From contig CBDCTS010000007.1 in NCBI GenBank assembly GCA_965222345.1, positions 558,001-622,000 on the forward strand: a stretch of DNA of 64,000 nt, read 5' to 3'. This document shows, one piece after another, positions 47,210 to 56,484 of the stretch; within the stretch, counting starts at the first letter, position 1, and each line of letters begins with the position of its first letter. Origin of the DNA: JADFGZ01 sp965222345. GTDB lineage: Bacteria > Acidobacteriota > Terriglobia > 2-12-FULL-54-10. The notes under the pieces were generated by a model. The model did not search any database. It worked only from the letters and a program-made list of their open reading frames with translations, and was not told the DNA's origin. The translations under genes and the position numbers were made by a program.

Positions 47210-47438
47210 CGGCCTTTCCTCCTCCAACTCTGCACCTGGATTGATGATGTTCTGAAATTCCAACTCTGCCTATGCTTTAGATTCTACGATAATTGACCGG
47301 CTACTTAGCTATTTTTGTCAAAATTATTTTGGACACATCAAACCTTCGGATGTCAGGAACGCAGAGGCCGCTTCCCTATTACCCGGCATGAAGCGGCAAA
47401 TCATTGGCGGCGGGACCACGCTAACCTCGCCTCTGCAA

Positions 47439-48776
47439 CTACCCCAGGACGCTGCGGACCGACTCCGCCAAGATGTCGCTGATGCGGCCCAATTGCTCTT
47501 CCGTGGTGACGATCGGAGGCGCAAGAAGGAACACGTCGCCGCGGAGGCGGCTAATCAGCCCGCGCTTTTGTGTTTCCGCATGAATCCGTCCGCCGACATT
47601 TTCCTCCGAGGGGAACTCGGCTTTCGTGGATTTGTCCTGGACGAACTCGACGGCCGCCATCAGCCCCAGGCCGCGCACCTCGCCGACGTGCGGATGGCCG
47701 GCCAGAGAGGCCCGCAGACGTTCGAGCAAGAAGGCTCCCTTCTCCGCCGCCTGGCCGGGGAAATCCTCTTCTTCGATGATCCGGGTGGCGCGAAGCGCCA
47801 CCGCGCATCCAACCGGGTGAGCGCTGTAGGTGTAAGCGTGCATCCAGGCGGCTCTGCTGCTCTTCAGCACCGCCGCAATTTCATCGTTGACGCCGATCCC
47901 GCCGAAAGGGAAATATCCGGACGTAACCGCTTTGGCGAACTGAATGATGTCCGGCTCCACCCCCCAGTGATCCAGAGCAAACATCTTCCCTGTTCGCCCG
48001 AATCCGGTAATCACTTCGTCGGCGACAAACAATACTTCATGCCGGTCGCAGATTTCCCGAATGCGGGGGAAATAGTCCTCCTGCGGCACTAGCACGCCGC
48101 CCACTCCCTGGACCGGCTCGGCCAGAAACATGGCCACCGTGTCGGGCCCCTCGCGCAAAATCGCCTGTTCCAGTTCATTCGCTGCGGCGACGCCCTGACT
48201 CACTCCCTGCAACCCTTTGTAACGATAGGGATAGGGTGAGGGGATGTGGATGAAGCCGGGCACGCGCGGCTCGAACATCGGCCAGTAGCTGCTGATGCCG
48301 GTGGCGCTCATGGCGGCCAGCGTAACACCGTGGTAACCCAATTGCCGCGATATGACCTTCGTCTTCTCCTGATAACCCTGCAACTTCCAGTAGGAGCGAG
48401 CCATCTTGAAGCTGCTGTCGCTTGCCTCCCCGCCGCCGGACGTGAAGAAGAAATGGTTGATGGACGGATAGGCCAAACCGGCCAGGCGTTCCGCCAGTTC
48501 GATAGCCGGCAAATTCGAGTGTCCCGCGTACCCGGAGCAGTAGGGAAGAGCCATCATCTGCCCGGCAGCCGCTTCGGCCAGTTCCTGGCGGCCATGACCC
48601 GCCACAACGTTCCACAATCCGGCAAGGCCGTCAATGTATTGCTTCCCATCGGCATCGGTCAGGATGGCTCCTTCGCCTTTGACCCACACGTGGGCGTTTT
48701 CGTGAACCTTCGGATCGTGCAACGGGTGAATCCAGTGGGCTTGATCGCGTGTCAGGAGCTGGTTTTTAGCCGCCAT
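47439..48776 (-). CDS. Class III (omega) aminotransferase
   Basis: 445-residue PLP-dependent transaminase, cytoplasmic. Signatures: FTSGGGEASDSSFKMAR (phosphate-binding), LGYHGVTLAAMSATG, VADEVITGFGRTGKMFA with the cofactor-pairing Asp, and the Schiff-base Lys in FAKAVTSGYFPFGG. It fits the beta-alanine/4-aminobutyrate-pyruvate branch. The start is the ATG after GGAGGAAGAAGG; the frame is open a further 120 codons upstream but that part has no family similarity. It is transcribed divergently from the TonB-dependent receptor. Confidence 0.92.
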   Translation of the reverse strand: MAAKNQLLTRDQAHWIHPLHDPKVHENAHVWVKGEGAILTDADGKQYIDGLAGLWNVVAGHGRQELAEAAAGQMMALPYCSGYAGHSNLPAIELAERLAGLAYPSINHFFFTSGGGEASDSSFKMARSYWKLQGYQEKTKVISRQLGYHGVTLAAMSATGISSYWPMFEPRVPGFIHIPSPYPYRYKGLQGVSQGVAAANELEQAILREGPDTVAMFLAEPVQGVGGVLVPQEDYFPRIREICDRHEVLFVADEVITGFGRTGKMFALDHWGVEPDIIQFAKAVTSGYFPFGGIGVNDEIAAVLKSSRAAWMHAYTYSAHPVGCAVALRATRIIEEEDFPGQAAEKGAFLLERLRASLAGHPHVGEVRGLGLMAAVEFVQDKSTKAEFPSEENVGGRIHAETQKRGLISRLRGDVFLLAPPIVTTEEQLGRISDILAESVRSVLG

Positions 48777-49189
48777 ATACCTTCTTCCTCCGAGTCCAGA
48801 ACTAAGCCCCGCGTTGATCAATCCGCATGCAACCCTGGAATGCAACCGACAGTCTTCGGGAGGATCATAACACCAGCTACAATTGCCCTCCAAATTGAGA
48901 GCACCTCCGGCAGGCGGAAGAGAGCGGCACAGCACCACGGATTCAATTCGTGGGTGCAGCCAAGTGCTCATCGGTGAATGACGGGAGGAAGGGTGATTCA
49001 GCAGTTGCTCTTGGATGGCAGAAGTTATGAACTCCGTATGCCCTGGAGTATAATCCCGGTGTGCAACAGCAAGCACGGTGCGAACAGCCTGTTGAACACC
49101 GACCGGACGAGAAACTACGAGGGCGAGCCTATCCACAACAGGGAAACCTTTTCAACACCCTTCGGTCTTAATCTATTCACCTTGAGAGC
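48777..49189. other. Divergent intergenic region with a candidate promoter
   Basis: 413 bp between a class III aminotransferase and the TonB-dependent receptor gene. A TATAAT at 49049-49054 on the plus strand lies about 136 bp before the receptor start; no clear -35 at the right spacing. No gene supported. Confidence 0.4.
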
Positions 49190-52100
49190 ATGTCCATGAG
49201 CGGATTAGCAAAAAGAGGTTTGGCTGTTTCAGCGGCTCTTTTGACCGCGCTGTTTTTTTTGCCCCGAGCAGACGCATCGGCTCAGGAAAGCACAGCCACG
49301 ATCCGTGGCACGGTGCGAGACCAGAGAGGAGCCCCCATCCCTGGCGTGTCCGTTGCGGCCACCCATCCAGCGACAGGAATGAGCCAAGCGGCTAGCACCG
49401 GCGAGGAAGGACGGTTTGAAATTCCCCAACTGCTTCCCGGCACCTATGACGTTCAGGTCTCGCGGGCTGGTTTCGCAACCCAGACCCGGGAGAGATTGGA
49501 CCTGAGCGCAGACCAGTCCGTCACGCTGCAATTTATGCTGGAAGCAGCATCGGAGCCTTCCACCGTCAACCTGATCCGCGAGGACCAACTGGTCGGGCTC
49601 CCGCTAAATGGCCGCAGTTACAACCAATTGGCAACCCTGCAGGCCGGTGTGGCCGACCCTGTGGGCAGTTCGGCGGCGCAGGGAGGCGGCAGCGGAAACC
49701 TGACTGTTGCCGGGGGACGCTCCTCCGCAAATAATTTCTTGCTGGATGGGACGAACATCATGGATACCGGCAATGCGGTCCCTCTAAGCGCCTCCGGCGT
49801 GCAACTGGGCGCGGATGCGGTATTGCAGGTTCATGTCTTCAGTCCGCAATACGGGGCCGAGTACGGGCGAGGCAGCGGAGGCGTTTTGAATTCGGTCACT
49901 CGTTCCGGAACGAACGAGTTCCACGCCTCCTTCTTCGAGTACTTCCGGAACAGCAAGCTGGACGCCCGCAACTTTTTTAACCCCGGCACGGAGCCTCTGC
50001 CCTTCAAGCGGAACCAGTTCGGATTCACACTCGCAGGTCCCATACGGCGAGACAAGACCTACTTTATGGGCAACTTCGAAGGAATGCACAACCGGCTGAC
50101 CACGCCTCAAATCGACTTCTTTCCGGACGAGTTGGCGCGGCAGGGAATTATTACGGATTGCCTGGGAAACGTGCGCAAGACCGTCAGCGTGGCCCAGACA
50201 GTGAAACCTTACATGAACCTTTATCCTCTACCCAACTCGGGCTGTGTAGGGGATGGATTCGGTAAAAACTCAGCGTCCCAATTCCTGCCCACGGATGAAA
50301 TCTTCTTCACCGGGCGCATCGATCACCAGCTTTCGGAGCGGGACAGCTTATTTGCCCGCTACACGTTTGATGATGCCACCAGCACCAGTCCCCAGGACGT
50401 CTTTCTCTGGACAACCCAGACCCTAAGCCGCCAGCAGTATCTCACCCTGGTGGCGACCCATATTTTCAACCCCAGCCTTTTGACCTCCCTCCGCTTTGGC
50501 TACACACGCCCGGTGGATGCCATAGATACTCTTTCGTCTTTGGAGATTCCCCACTCGTTGTTTTTTGTTCCCGGCGCGCCTCAGTTTGGACAGATCTCCA
50601 TTCCAGGCCTGGACACATTCGGCCCTTTCTTCGTCACGCCGGAAGCCAATGTAATGAACAGTTTTCAATTTGCGGATGATGTAGTGGTCCAGAGGGGCGC
50701 CCACGCGCTGAAGTTCGGATTTGAGGCGCATCGCTATCGCTGGGAAGTCTTCAACAGCTTTACAAAAGGAGGCGTGTGGTCCTTCAACAGTCTGGAAAGT
50801 TTCCTGCAAGGAGGTCCGCAGGGAACCAACTTGGCGGTCGCTCTGCCGGGGTCGAATAACCGAAGATCGTTTCGCCAGACCCTTGCAGGCTTCTATGCAC
50901 AGGATTCCTATACCGTCAGTCCCAATTTCCAGATCAATCTGGGACTCCGGTATGAGTTTGCCACGATTATTAAAGACCGCGACGGCAAAACGGTTTTCCT
51001 CCCCGATCCGGTGCACGACCAAGAGTTGCAGATTGGACCCATGCTGAAAGACAATCCTTCCCTGCTCAACTTCTCTCCCCGCCTGGGAATTGCCTGGACT
51101 CCTTACGGAAGCCGGAGCCTTGTGCTGCGAGCGGGCTTTGGCATTTACTACAACCAATTGCTGGAATACATGGTGGACCTGCAAAAAAATTCGGCCCCTT
51201 TTTACAAAAGAGCCGTAAGGGTCAATTTTGATTCCTCCACGACTTTTCCCGATGCTGCTGCGGCAGCGGCTGGATTAACTTTCAACACCCCCTTCCAGGC
51301 TGAAATCCTGGACTACCAGAACATGACGACTCCCAGGGTGCTGCGCTACAATCTTGCGCTCGAAAAGGAACTGTCCGGTGGCTGGAGCCTCCAGGCATCG
51401 TACGTGGGGGCCAGAGGCAACCACCTGTTTCGCGGCTACGAGGCCAACCTGTATCCTGTTCCCATCACCCAGGCCGACGGGTCGCTTTTCTTCCCCCCGG
51501 ATGTCGGTCCCATCAATCCTGCTTTCGGGGCGATTGCCATCACCAACAGCGACGCGCAATCCTTTTATAATGCGCTGCAACTATCGGCCAGCAGGAGCTT
51601 CAGCGGTGGAATTTCCTTGCGAGGCAACTACACCTACAGCAAGTCCATGGATGACGCCTCCACTTTCTCTAGCGGGTCCAGCACTGCTTCTTCCCGCCAG
51701 TATCCGTTGATGCGGACTCTCGACCGGGCCCTTTCCGATTACGATATCCGTCACCGGTTTGTGATCAACTATTTTTACGATCTCCCCATCGGGGAAGGGC
51801 ATCGCTGGCTGAATTCCGGCGTTCTTTCGTACATTTTCGGAGGCTGGCGGCTGGGAGGGATCATGCGCTTTCGCAGCGGGACGCCTTTCCACCCCCAAAT
51901 AAATTTCCGAACCCTGGGTTTCCTGTTTTCGGCGAACCGACCCAGCCTACGTCCCGGCCGCAGCAACAACCCCGTTCTGGGAGGCCCGGAACGATATTTC
52001 GATCCTTCCGCCTTCAACATTCCACCACCGGGCACCCTTGGGAACGTCGGCCGCAACACCATCATTGGACCCCGAGTATTCAACTTGGATGTTTCGCTCC

Positions 52101-52303
52101 AGAAGGAATTTCTTTTAGATTCCAAACGAAGGCTTGAATTCCGAGCGGAATTCTTCAATCTTCCGAACCATACCAATTTCGCTGCTCCCGGGGGAGCTTC
52201 AACCGATGTCACTTCGGGGGCGGCCTCCGGCACGGCGGGCAGGATTACAAGGACTGCCACGCCTTCTCGCCAGATTCAATTTGCTTTGCGGCTTACGTTT
52301 TAG
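49190..52303 (+). CDS. TonB-dependent receptor with carboxypeptidase-regulatory-like domain (Oar-like)
   Basis: 1037 residues. An N-terminal signal peptide (KRGLAVSAALLTALFFLPRADASAQ) precedes a CarboxypepD_reg-like beta sandwich (ATIRGTVRDQRGAPIPGVSVAATHP ... LPGTYDVQVSRAGF). Next is a plug region (VGLPLNGRSYNQLATLQAGV, GGRSSANNFLLDGTNIMD) and a long barrel with alternating aromatic strands, ending in FALRLTF with a terminal Phe as in outer-membrane barrels. Proteins of this build are expanded in Acidobacteria and myxobacteria (Oar). It probably binds a large ligand at the outer membrane; the ligand is unknown. Confidence 0.92.
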   Translation: MSMSGLAKRGLAVSAALLTALFFLPRADASAQESTATIRGTVRDQRGAPIPGVSVAATHPATGMSQAASTGEEGRFEIPQLLPGTYDVQVSRAGFATQTRERLDLSADQSVTLQFMLEAASEPSTVNLIREDQLVGLPLNGRSYNQLATLQAGVADPVGSSAAQGGGSGNLTVAGGRSSANNFLLDGTNIMDTGNAVPLSASGVQLGADAVLQVHVFSPQYGAEYGRGSGGVLNSVTRSGTNEFHASFFEYFRNSKLDARNFFNPGTEPLPFKRNQFGFTLAGPIRRDKTYFMGNFEGMHNRLTTPQIDFFPDELARQGIITDCLGNVRKTVSVAQTVKPYMNLYPLPNSGCVGDGFGKNSASQFLPTDEIFFTGRIDHQLSERDSLFARYTFDDATSTSPQDVFLWTTQTLSRQQYLTLVATHIFNPSLLTSLRFGYTRPVDAIDTLSSLEIPHSLFFVPGAPQFGQISIPGLDTFGPFFVTPEANVMNSFQFADDVVVQRGAHALKFGFEAHRYRWEVFNSFTKGGVWSFNSLESFLQGGPQGTNLAVALPGSNNRRSFRQTLAGFYAQDSYTVSPNFQINLGLRYEFATIIKDRDGKTVFLPDPVHDQELQIGPMLKDNPSLLNFSPRLGIAWTPYGSRSLVLRAGFGIYYNQLLEYMVDLQKNSAPFYKRAVRVNFDSSTTFPDAAAAAAGLTFNTPFQAEILDYQNMTTPRVLRYNLALEKELSGGWSLQASYVGARGNHLFRGYEANLYPVPITQADGSLFFPPDVGPINPAFGAIAITNSDAQSFYNALQLSASRSFSGGISLRGNYTYSKSMDDASTFSSGSSTASSRQYPLMRTLDRALSDYDIRHRFVINYFYDLPIGEGHRWLNSGVLSYIFGGWRLGGIMRFRSGTPFHPQINFRTLGFLFSANRPSLRPGRSNNPVLGGPERYFDPSAFNIPPPGTLGNVGRNTIIGPRVFNLDVSLQKEFLLDSKRRLEFRAEFFNLPNHTNFAAPGGASTDVTSGAASGTAGRITRTATPSRQIQFALRLTF

Positions 52304-52669
52304 TTTTTCGTTGGCAGGAAACGGAGGCGAGCGTTGATACCGCCCCCTCCTGGAGAATGGAAACCCAACCGTGGGCACAGGCGGGCACTACAGTCTTCGG
52401 ATATCCGTCAAACGAGTCAGCAACGCATAAAAACGGTTTGGCAGCCCAGGGCGTCTATAGTTGCTGAAGACCGTATGTTAGGTCATTCTGAGAGCCTGCC
52501 CTGAGCTTGCCAAGGGGGCGATGCGGTTCGGCCCCAAGAATCTGCTTGTCCGAGCAGCTTCCACTTCAAACGAAAGACAAGCAGATCCCTCGCGTTGCTC
52601 CGGATGACTGCAAAAGGTGCGGTTATCTCTTCCATTCAGGGTATGGTCTACGGAAACCCTGAAAGCAGT
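52304..52669. repeat. Intergenic region with a large imperfect palindrome
   Basis: 366 bp between convergent genes. Arms ATCTGCTTGTC (52540-52550) and GACAAGCAGAT (52576-52586) form a perfect 11-bp stem inside a longer imperfect palindrome (about 52480-52610, GTCATTCTGAGAG ... CGGATGAC). It resembles the TCATTCTGAG/AAGAATCTGCTT intergenic repeat seen widely in acidobacterial genomes (recollection, not a search). It may also end transcription of both convergent genes. Confidence 0.6.
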
Positions 52670-54580
52670 CTAGAAGTCCAGTTGGACTCCGGTGGTTCGT
52701 CTTTCCTTGAGCTGGTCATAGGTGGCCATAACGGCCCCGTTCGGCTCCAGATTAGTTTCCGATGCAAATTCTGGATGAAGGAAAACGACTTTCCCATCGA
52801 GCATCGTCATTCGCGGGCGGAGCTCGCTGACATCTTCGGCCGGGATCGTCATGTAATCCTGATCCAAGACCACCAGGTCCGCCAGCTTGCCCGGTTCCAG
52901 AGAGCCCAGCTCGTCCGGCTTCAGCACATAGTCGGCGGCCCAGCGGGTAATCATTTTCAGGGCCGTGGCGCGGTCCACGGCCTCCTGCGGGCCCCACACC
53001 TTGCCGTCCCGGTCCTTCCTGGTCAGCAAAATCTCCAGATCATACCAGACATACACGTCGCGGTCCGACTCGAACGTGACGGCTATTCCGGCGTCCAGCA
53101 TGCTCTTCACCGGATCAATAAACGTGTGGGCCACTTCGTCGCCGTAAGCCGCCGCCACAAGGGGCCCGCTCTGAACATATTTTGGAGCGCAACTGAAAGC
53201 AATCCCCAAACGGGCGGCGCGCTCAAAATCAGCCGGATCGACCATAAAGCAGTGGTCAAAAGCCCAGCCCTTCGTGACATCGGGTCCTGCCTGTTCCTGG
53301 AGGTCTTCAACCATGTCGAGCAAAAGCCGGACAGACCTGTCACCGGCTACGTGTGTATTGGCAAAGCGGACCCCGTTCAGCGCGCTCTGCATGGTCCATT
53401 CCTTGTAGTAATTTCCGCTGATTTGCGCCGCTTTTCCGGCAGCCCCGCGGAATTCGTCGTCGTTATGGCACTGACCCACCGGCCACCACGCGTCGATGGG
53501 GCCGTAGGCGCTCAAGCGTTTTTGATTGGTGCAGGCTCGCGTAGTAGCGCCATCCACCGCCGTCGGGGCCACGGAAGTGACCCAAAGCTTGTTGGAGCCG
53601 GTTCCGGCAATGTTCCGGAACGCCTTCAAGTCATTTTCCGGATCCTTGAGGGTGCCGAAGATTTCTTCCTTTCCATAACTGACGCGCAATATCATCTCGC
53701 CCCTCGATTCCAGCAATTCGAAGGCTCGCAGCGTCTCCGGCGGCATCCTCGATGAGGCGGAGGTTACACCCGAGGCAGCCATTTCCTCTATGTATCCCTT
53801 GTAAAGAGCGGCCAGAACCTCCGGCCGGCGATTCATGACATATTCCAGAACCAGCCGGCTGGCGGGAGGCTCCAGGTGACCGTCCGGTCTGCCCGATTCG
53901 TCAATCCAGTAGCGTCCGTATCTCTTGAAGAAGGCCTCATCCCATACGATATCCAGCGCTTTGCTGTTCAGCAGAAAGCCGTTGAAATCCGGGATTCCCA
54001 GCGACAGGGCTATTGGATTGTTCGGAGCCACCTTATCCAGCTCCCACCGGTTGATCTCCTCGTAAAGGATACCGGCATGTTCCGCTGAGCCACGGCCGCC
54101 GGTGAACATCCCTCCATTAGAAAAATAAACCCAGCGGCCCGGCTCGAACTGATACTTGTCCATCCAGGCTTGGATTTGATTGAGCACGTCATCCTTGCTC
54201 GTCACAGCCCGCCAATCCAGCGGGTAGCGGAGCAGTTGGTCCGGCTCTAAATTTGAGCCATAGGCATTCACTGCATAAGAGTGGAAATGGACATGAGTGT
54301 CGATCAAACCGGGAATCACCGTTCTGCCCTTCAGGTCAATCACCGTGGTTCCCGGTCCGGCAAGCGGCAACACGGCTCCGTTGGAACCGACCGCGGTGAT
54401 TTGGTTCCCGCTGACGGCAACGGCCTCGGCGGTGGAAAAGCTGCTGTCCACCGTCATGATTTTCCCGTTATGAAGAATGTAGTCAACTCGTCCCTGGCCT
54501 TCCAGCAAAGGATTGGAAAGAGCGGTCAGGCAGATGCCTGCGACGATGCAGGCAAGCAAACGGAATCGGGTGAACCTCAT
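52670..54580 (-). CDS. Secreted metal-dependent amidohydrolase (amidohydrolase family 3, YtcJ-like)
   Basis: 636 residues. Signal peptide RFRLLACIVAGICLTALSNP, opening strand DYILHNGKIMTVDSSFS, metal ligands His96 and His98 in GLIDTHVHFH, a later WAFDHCFMVDPADFERAAR, and closing GKLADLVVLDQDYMTIP. The ATG is preceded by GAGAGGTG; the ORF's first Met at 54595 overlaps that box and is rejected. It is a close paralog of the product at 4916-6838 across its full length (for example both carry TRACTNQKR and CHND-E-RGA-G-AA segments). It is divergent from the AtoE-like transporter gene, so a shared catabolic role is possible. Confidence 0.87.
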   Translation of the reverse strand: MRFTRFRLLACIVAGICLTALSNPLLEGQGRVDYILHNGKIMTVDSSFSTAEAVAVSGNQITAVGSNGAVLPLAGPGTTVIDLKGRTVIPGLIDTHVHFHSYAVNAYGSNLEPDQLLRYPLDWRAVTSKDDVLNQIQAWMDKYQFEPGRWVYFSNGGMFTGGRGSAEHAGILYEEINRWELDKVAPNNPIALSLGIPDFNGFLLNSKALDIVWDEAFFKRYGRYWIDESGRPDGHLEPPASRLVLEYVMNRRPEVLAALYKGYIEEMAASGVTSASSRMPPETLRAFELLESRGEMILRVSYGKEEIFGTLKDPENDLKAFRNIAGTGSNKLWVTSVAPTAVDGATTRACTNQKRLSAYGPIDAWWPVGQCHNDDEFRGAAGKAAQISGNYYKEWTMQSALNGVRFANTHVAGDRSVRLLLDMVEDLQEQAGPDVTKGWAFDHCFMVDPADFERAARLGIAFSCAPKYVQSGPLVAAAYGDEVAHTFIDPVKSMLDAGIAVTFESDRDVYVWYDLEILLTRKDRDGKVWGPQEAVDRATALKMITRWAADYVLKPDELGSLEPGKLADLVVLDQDYMTIPAEDVSELRPRMTMLDGKVVFLHPEFASETNLEPNGAVMATYDQLKERRTTGVQLDF

Positions 54581-54762
54581 CGTGACACCTCTCATCTAAA
54601 TATTTAAGGATCATACAATATACCATCCATTGAAACGGAAACAGGAGCAAAAGCCGTCGGGCCTCAGCGCCGGTGCTGGAGGTTTTGCCGTGCCCGAAGA
54701 TATGCTAGAGTTACCTTCCCTTTTTGACGAGTCGTAAAAATCCTTCCCCGTAGCAGAGCGGA

Positions 54763-56115
54763 ATGAAAAGCATATCGTATCTCTCTGAAACCTTCGCCCG
54801 TTGGAGCGCCCGCTGGATTCCCAGTTCGCTTGCCATCGCCTTCCTGCTGACTGCATTCGTCTATGCGCTGGGCGTTACCGTGGCAGGACGGTCGTTCGCC
54901 GAGTGCCTGAATTACTGGGCGGAAGGATTCTGGGTGCTGTTGGAATTTGGGATGCAAATGACCGTCGCTCTGATGACGGGCTACATGGTGGCGTCCTCGC
55001 CGATCATCAGTCGCGCCTTGAGCCGGCTGGCAGAGCTGCCCCGCGGGCCCAAGAGCACACTGGTTCTATTGGCCGTCGTCGTGCTGGGGGTCAACTGGAT
55101 CCATTGGGGGATGGGAATCGTAGTCGCGATCATCCTGGTGCGCTTCCTGGTTCAGAAGCAGCGGAACGTGGATTACCGTGTGATGGTAGCGGTCTCCTAC
55201 TTTGGGACTTGTGCCACTTGGCACGCCGGCATTTCCGGGTCAGGACCCCTGCTGATTGCTTCCCCCGGACATCTGTTCGAGGACCAAATCGGTGTCATCC
55301 CCATGGCCCAGACGGTCTTCACTCCTTTCAACCTGGTCCTGGTGGTTGTGGTGGCGGCTATCCTGATTGTGCTCGCACCGCTGTTGCACCCGACTGCCGA
55401 CCGTGACGTGGTGATAGTGTCCGGGGAGACGCTGGCGAAGCTTGTTCCCCATGCATCCAGCCGCGGATCTGCTCCCCGGAACCCGGGAGCGCGTTTTCCC
55501 CGGCTGATGGATCATCACTACGCTCCCAATTTGCTCTTCGGAGCGGCGGGGCTCATCTGGCTGGCGAACTATCTCTACAACTCCGGCTTCGCGCTCACGC
55601 TGAACACCCTGAACTTTGGGTTTTTCTTTCTGGCATTGGTCCTTCACCCCAGTTTGAACGCTTTCATGACGGCTGCGCAAGACGCAGTGCATCTGGTCCA
55701 CGGCATCATCATCCAGTTTCCCCTCTATGCCGGTATTTTCGGAATTATTCAAGGCTCCGGTCTGGCAACGATCATTGGCGACGTTTTTGTTGCGGTGGCA
55801 AGCCCCCGGACGCTGCCTCTCATCATTTACCATTACAGCTGTGTGATGAACTTTCTGGTTCCGTCAGGCGGGTCCCAGTTTATCGTCCAGGCGCCCTACA
55901 TGATTTCGGCCGGCCAGGCTCTGGGCGTGCCCATGGAGGAACTCATTATTCCTTTTGCCTGGGGAGATATGACCACCAACTTCCTCCAGCCGTTTTGGTG
56001 CATACCTCTGTTGACGGCGGCGGATCTGGAGTTTAAAGACATCCTGGGTTATTTAATGTTCGGTTTTGCAACTACCTTCGTGGTGGTTTCGGCCAGCTTC
56101 TATTTCCTGTTGTGA
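54763..56115 (+). CDS. Short-chain fatty acid transporter (AtoE family)
   Basis: 450 residues, strongly hydrophobic with about ten or more membrane segments. The family features are visible: N-terminal FARWSARWIPSSLAIAFLLT, the conserved NWIHWGMGIVVAIILVR, YFGTCATWHAGISGSGPLLIASPGH, NFLVPSGGSQFIVQAPYM, and GDMTTNFLQPFWCIPLL. It is expected to import short-chain fatty acids such as butyrate or acetoacetate across the inner membrane. It could feed the enoyl-CoA hydratase/aldehyde dehydrogenase cluster at 34.8-38.7 kb, but there is no operon link. Confidence 0.92.
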   Translation: MKSISYLSETFARWSARWIPSSLAIAFLLTAFVYALGVTVAGRSFAECLNYWAEGFWVLLEFGMQMTVALMTGYMVASSPIISRALSRLAELPRGPKSTLVLLAVVVLGVNWIHWGMGIVVAIILVRFLVQKQRNVDYRVMVAVSYFGTCATWHAGISGSGPLLIASPGHLFEDQIGVIPMAQTVFTPFNLVLVVVVAAILIVLAPLLHPTADRDVVIVSGETLAKLVPHASSRGSAPRNPGARFPRLMDHHYAPNLLFGAAGLIWLANYLYNSGFALTLNTLNFGFFFLALVLHPSLNAFMTAAQDAVHLVHGIIIQFPLYAGIFGIIQGSGLATIIGDVFVAVASPRTLPLIIYHYSCVMNFLVPSGGSQFIVQAPYMISAGQALGVPMEELIIPFAWGDMTTNFLQPFWCIPLLTAADLEFKDILGYLMFGFATTFVVVSASFYFLL

Positions 56116-56484
56116 ACTGCAATACGCCCCTGGCGAGAAGCGGCTCGAAGCGTTGATACGGCACTGATGGTCGAGCAGTACGATATTGTGTAATACCCAA
56201 ATGAAGGCCCTGCTATAGACTGATACCCTGACAACACCGATTCGCGCGCCGGCGTGGCGCGCGCGGTTTCCCGGTCGGAACGGCGCGGGATTTGGAAAAA
56301 GTCGTGGGTGGCTCGAAAAAAAGCTTACCAAAAGCGACGTGGTCCGGTGACTCTCATAATGAGAGCCGAGAGCCGTACCCTCGGCCTGAATCTTCACCCT
56401 GCCCCGCCCGAACAACCAGGCGCCGCACCCCTTCCGTCAAACCTTCCGAACGGCCCCGCCCGTCGGCCTGGGTGGTGTGACGCC
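56116..56484. other. Intergenic stretch before the PPDK-like gene
   Basis: 369 bp. The frame of the downstream gene stays open back to 56254, but this part is Arg/Pro-rich with no signal sequence or similarity, so it is read as untranslated leader. No clear promoter boxes. Confidence 0.45.

Noticed and set aside
52595..53755. 386-codon plus-strand frame opposite the third amidohydrolase
   Set aside because: Mirrors the antisense frame seen at the paralog, which shows it follows from the coding strand rather than from selection on its own.
56254..56484. N-terminal extension of the PPDK-like protein
   Set aside because: Arg/Pro-rich and would bury the signal peptide inside the protein; the ATG at 56485 leads straight into the signal sequence.
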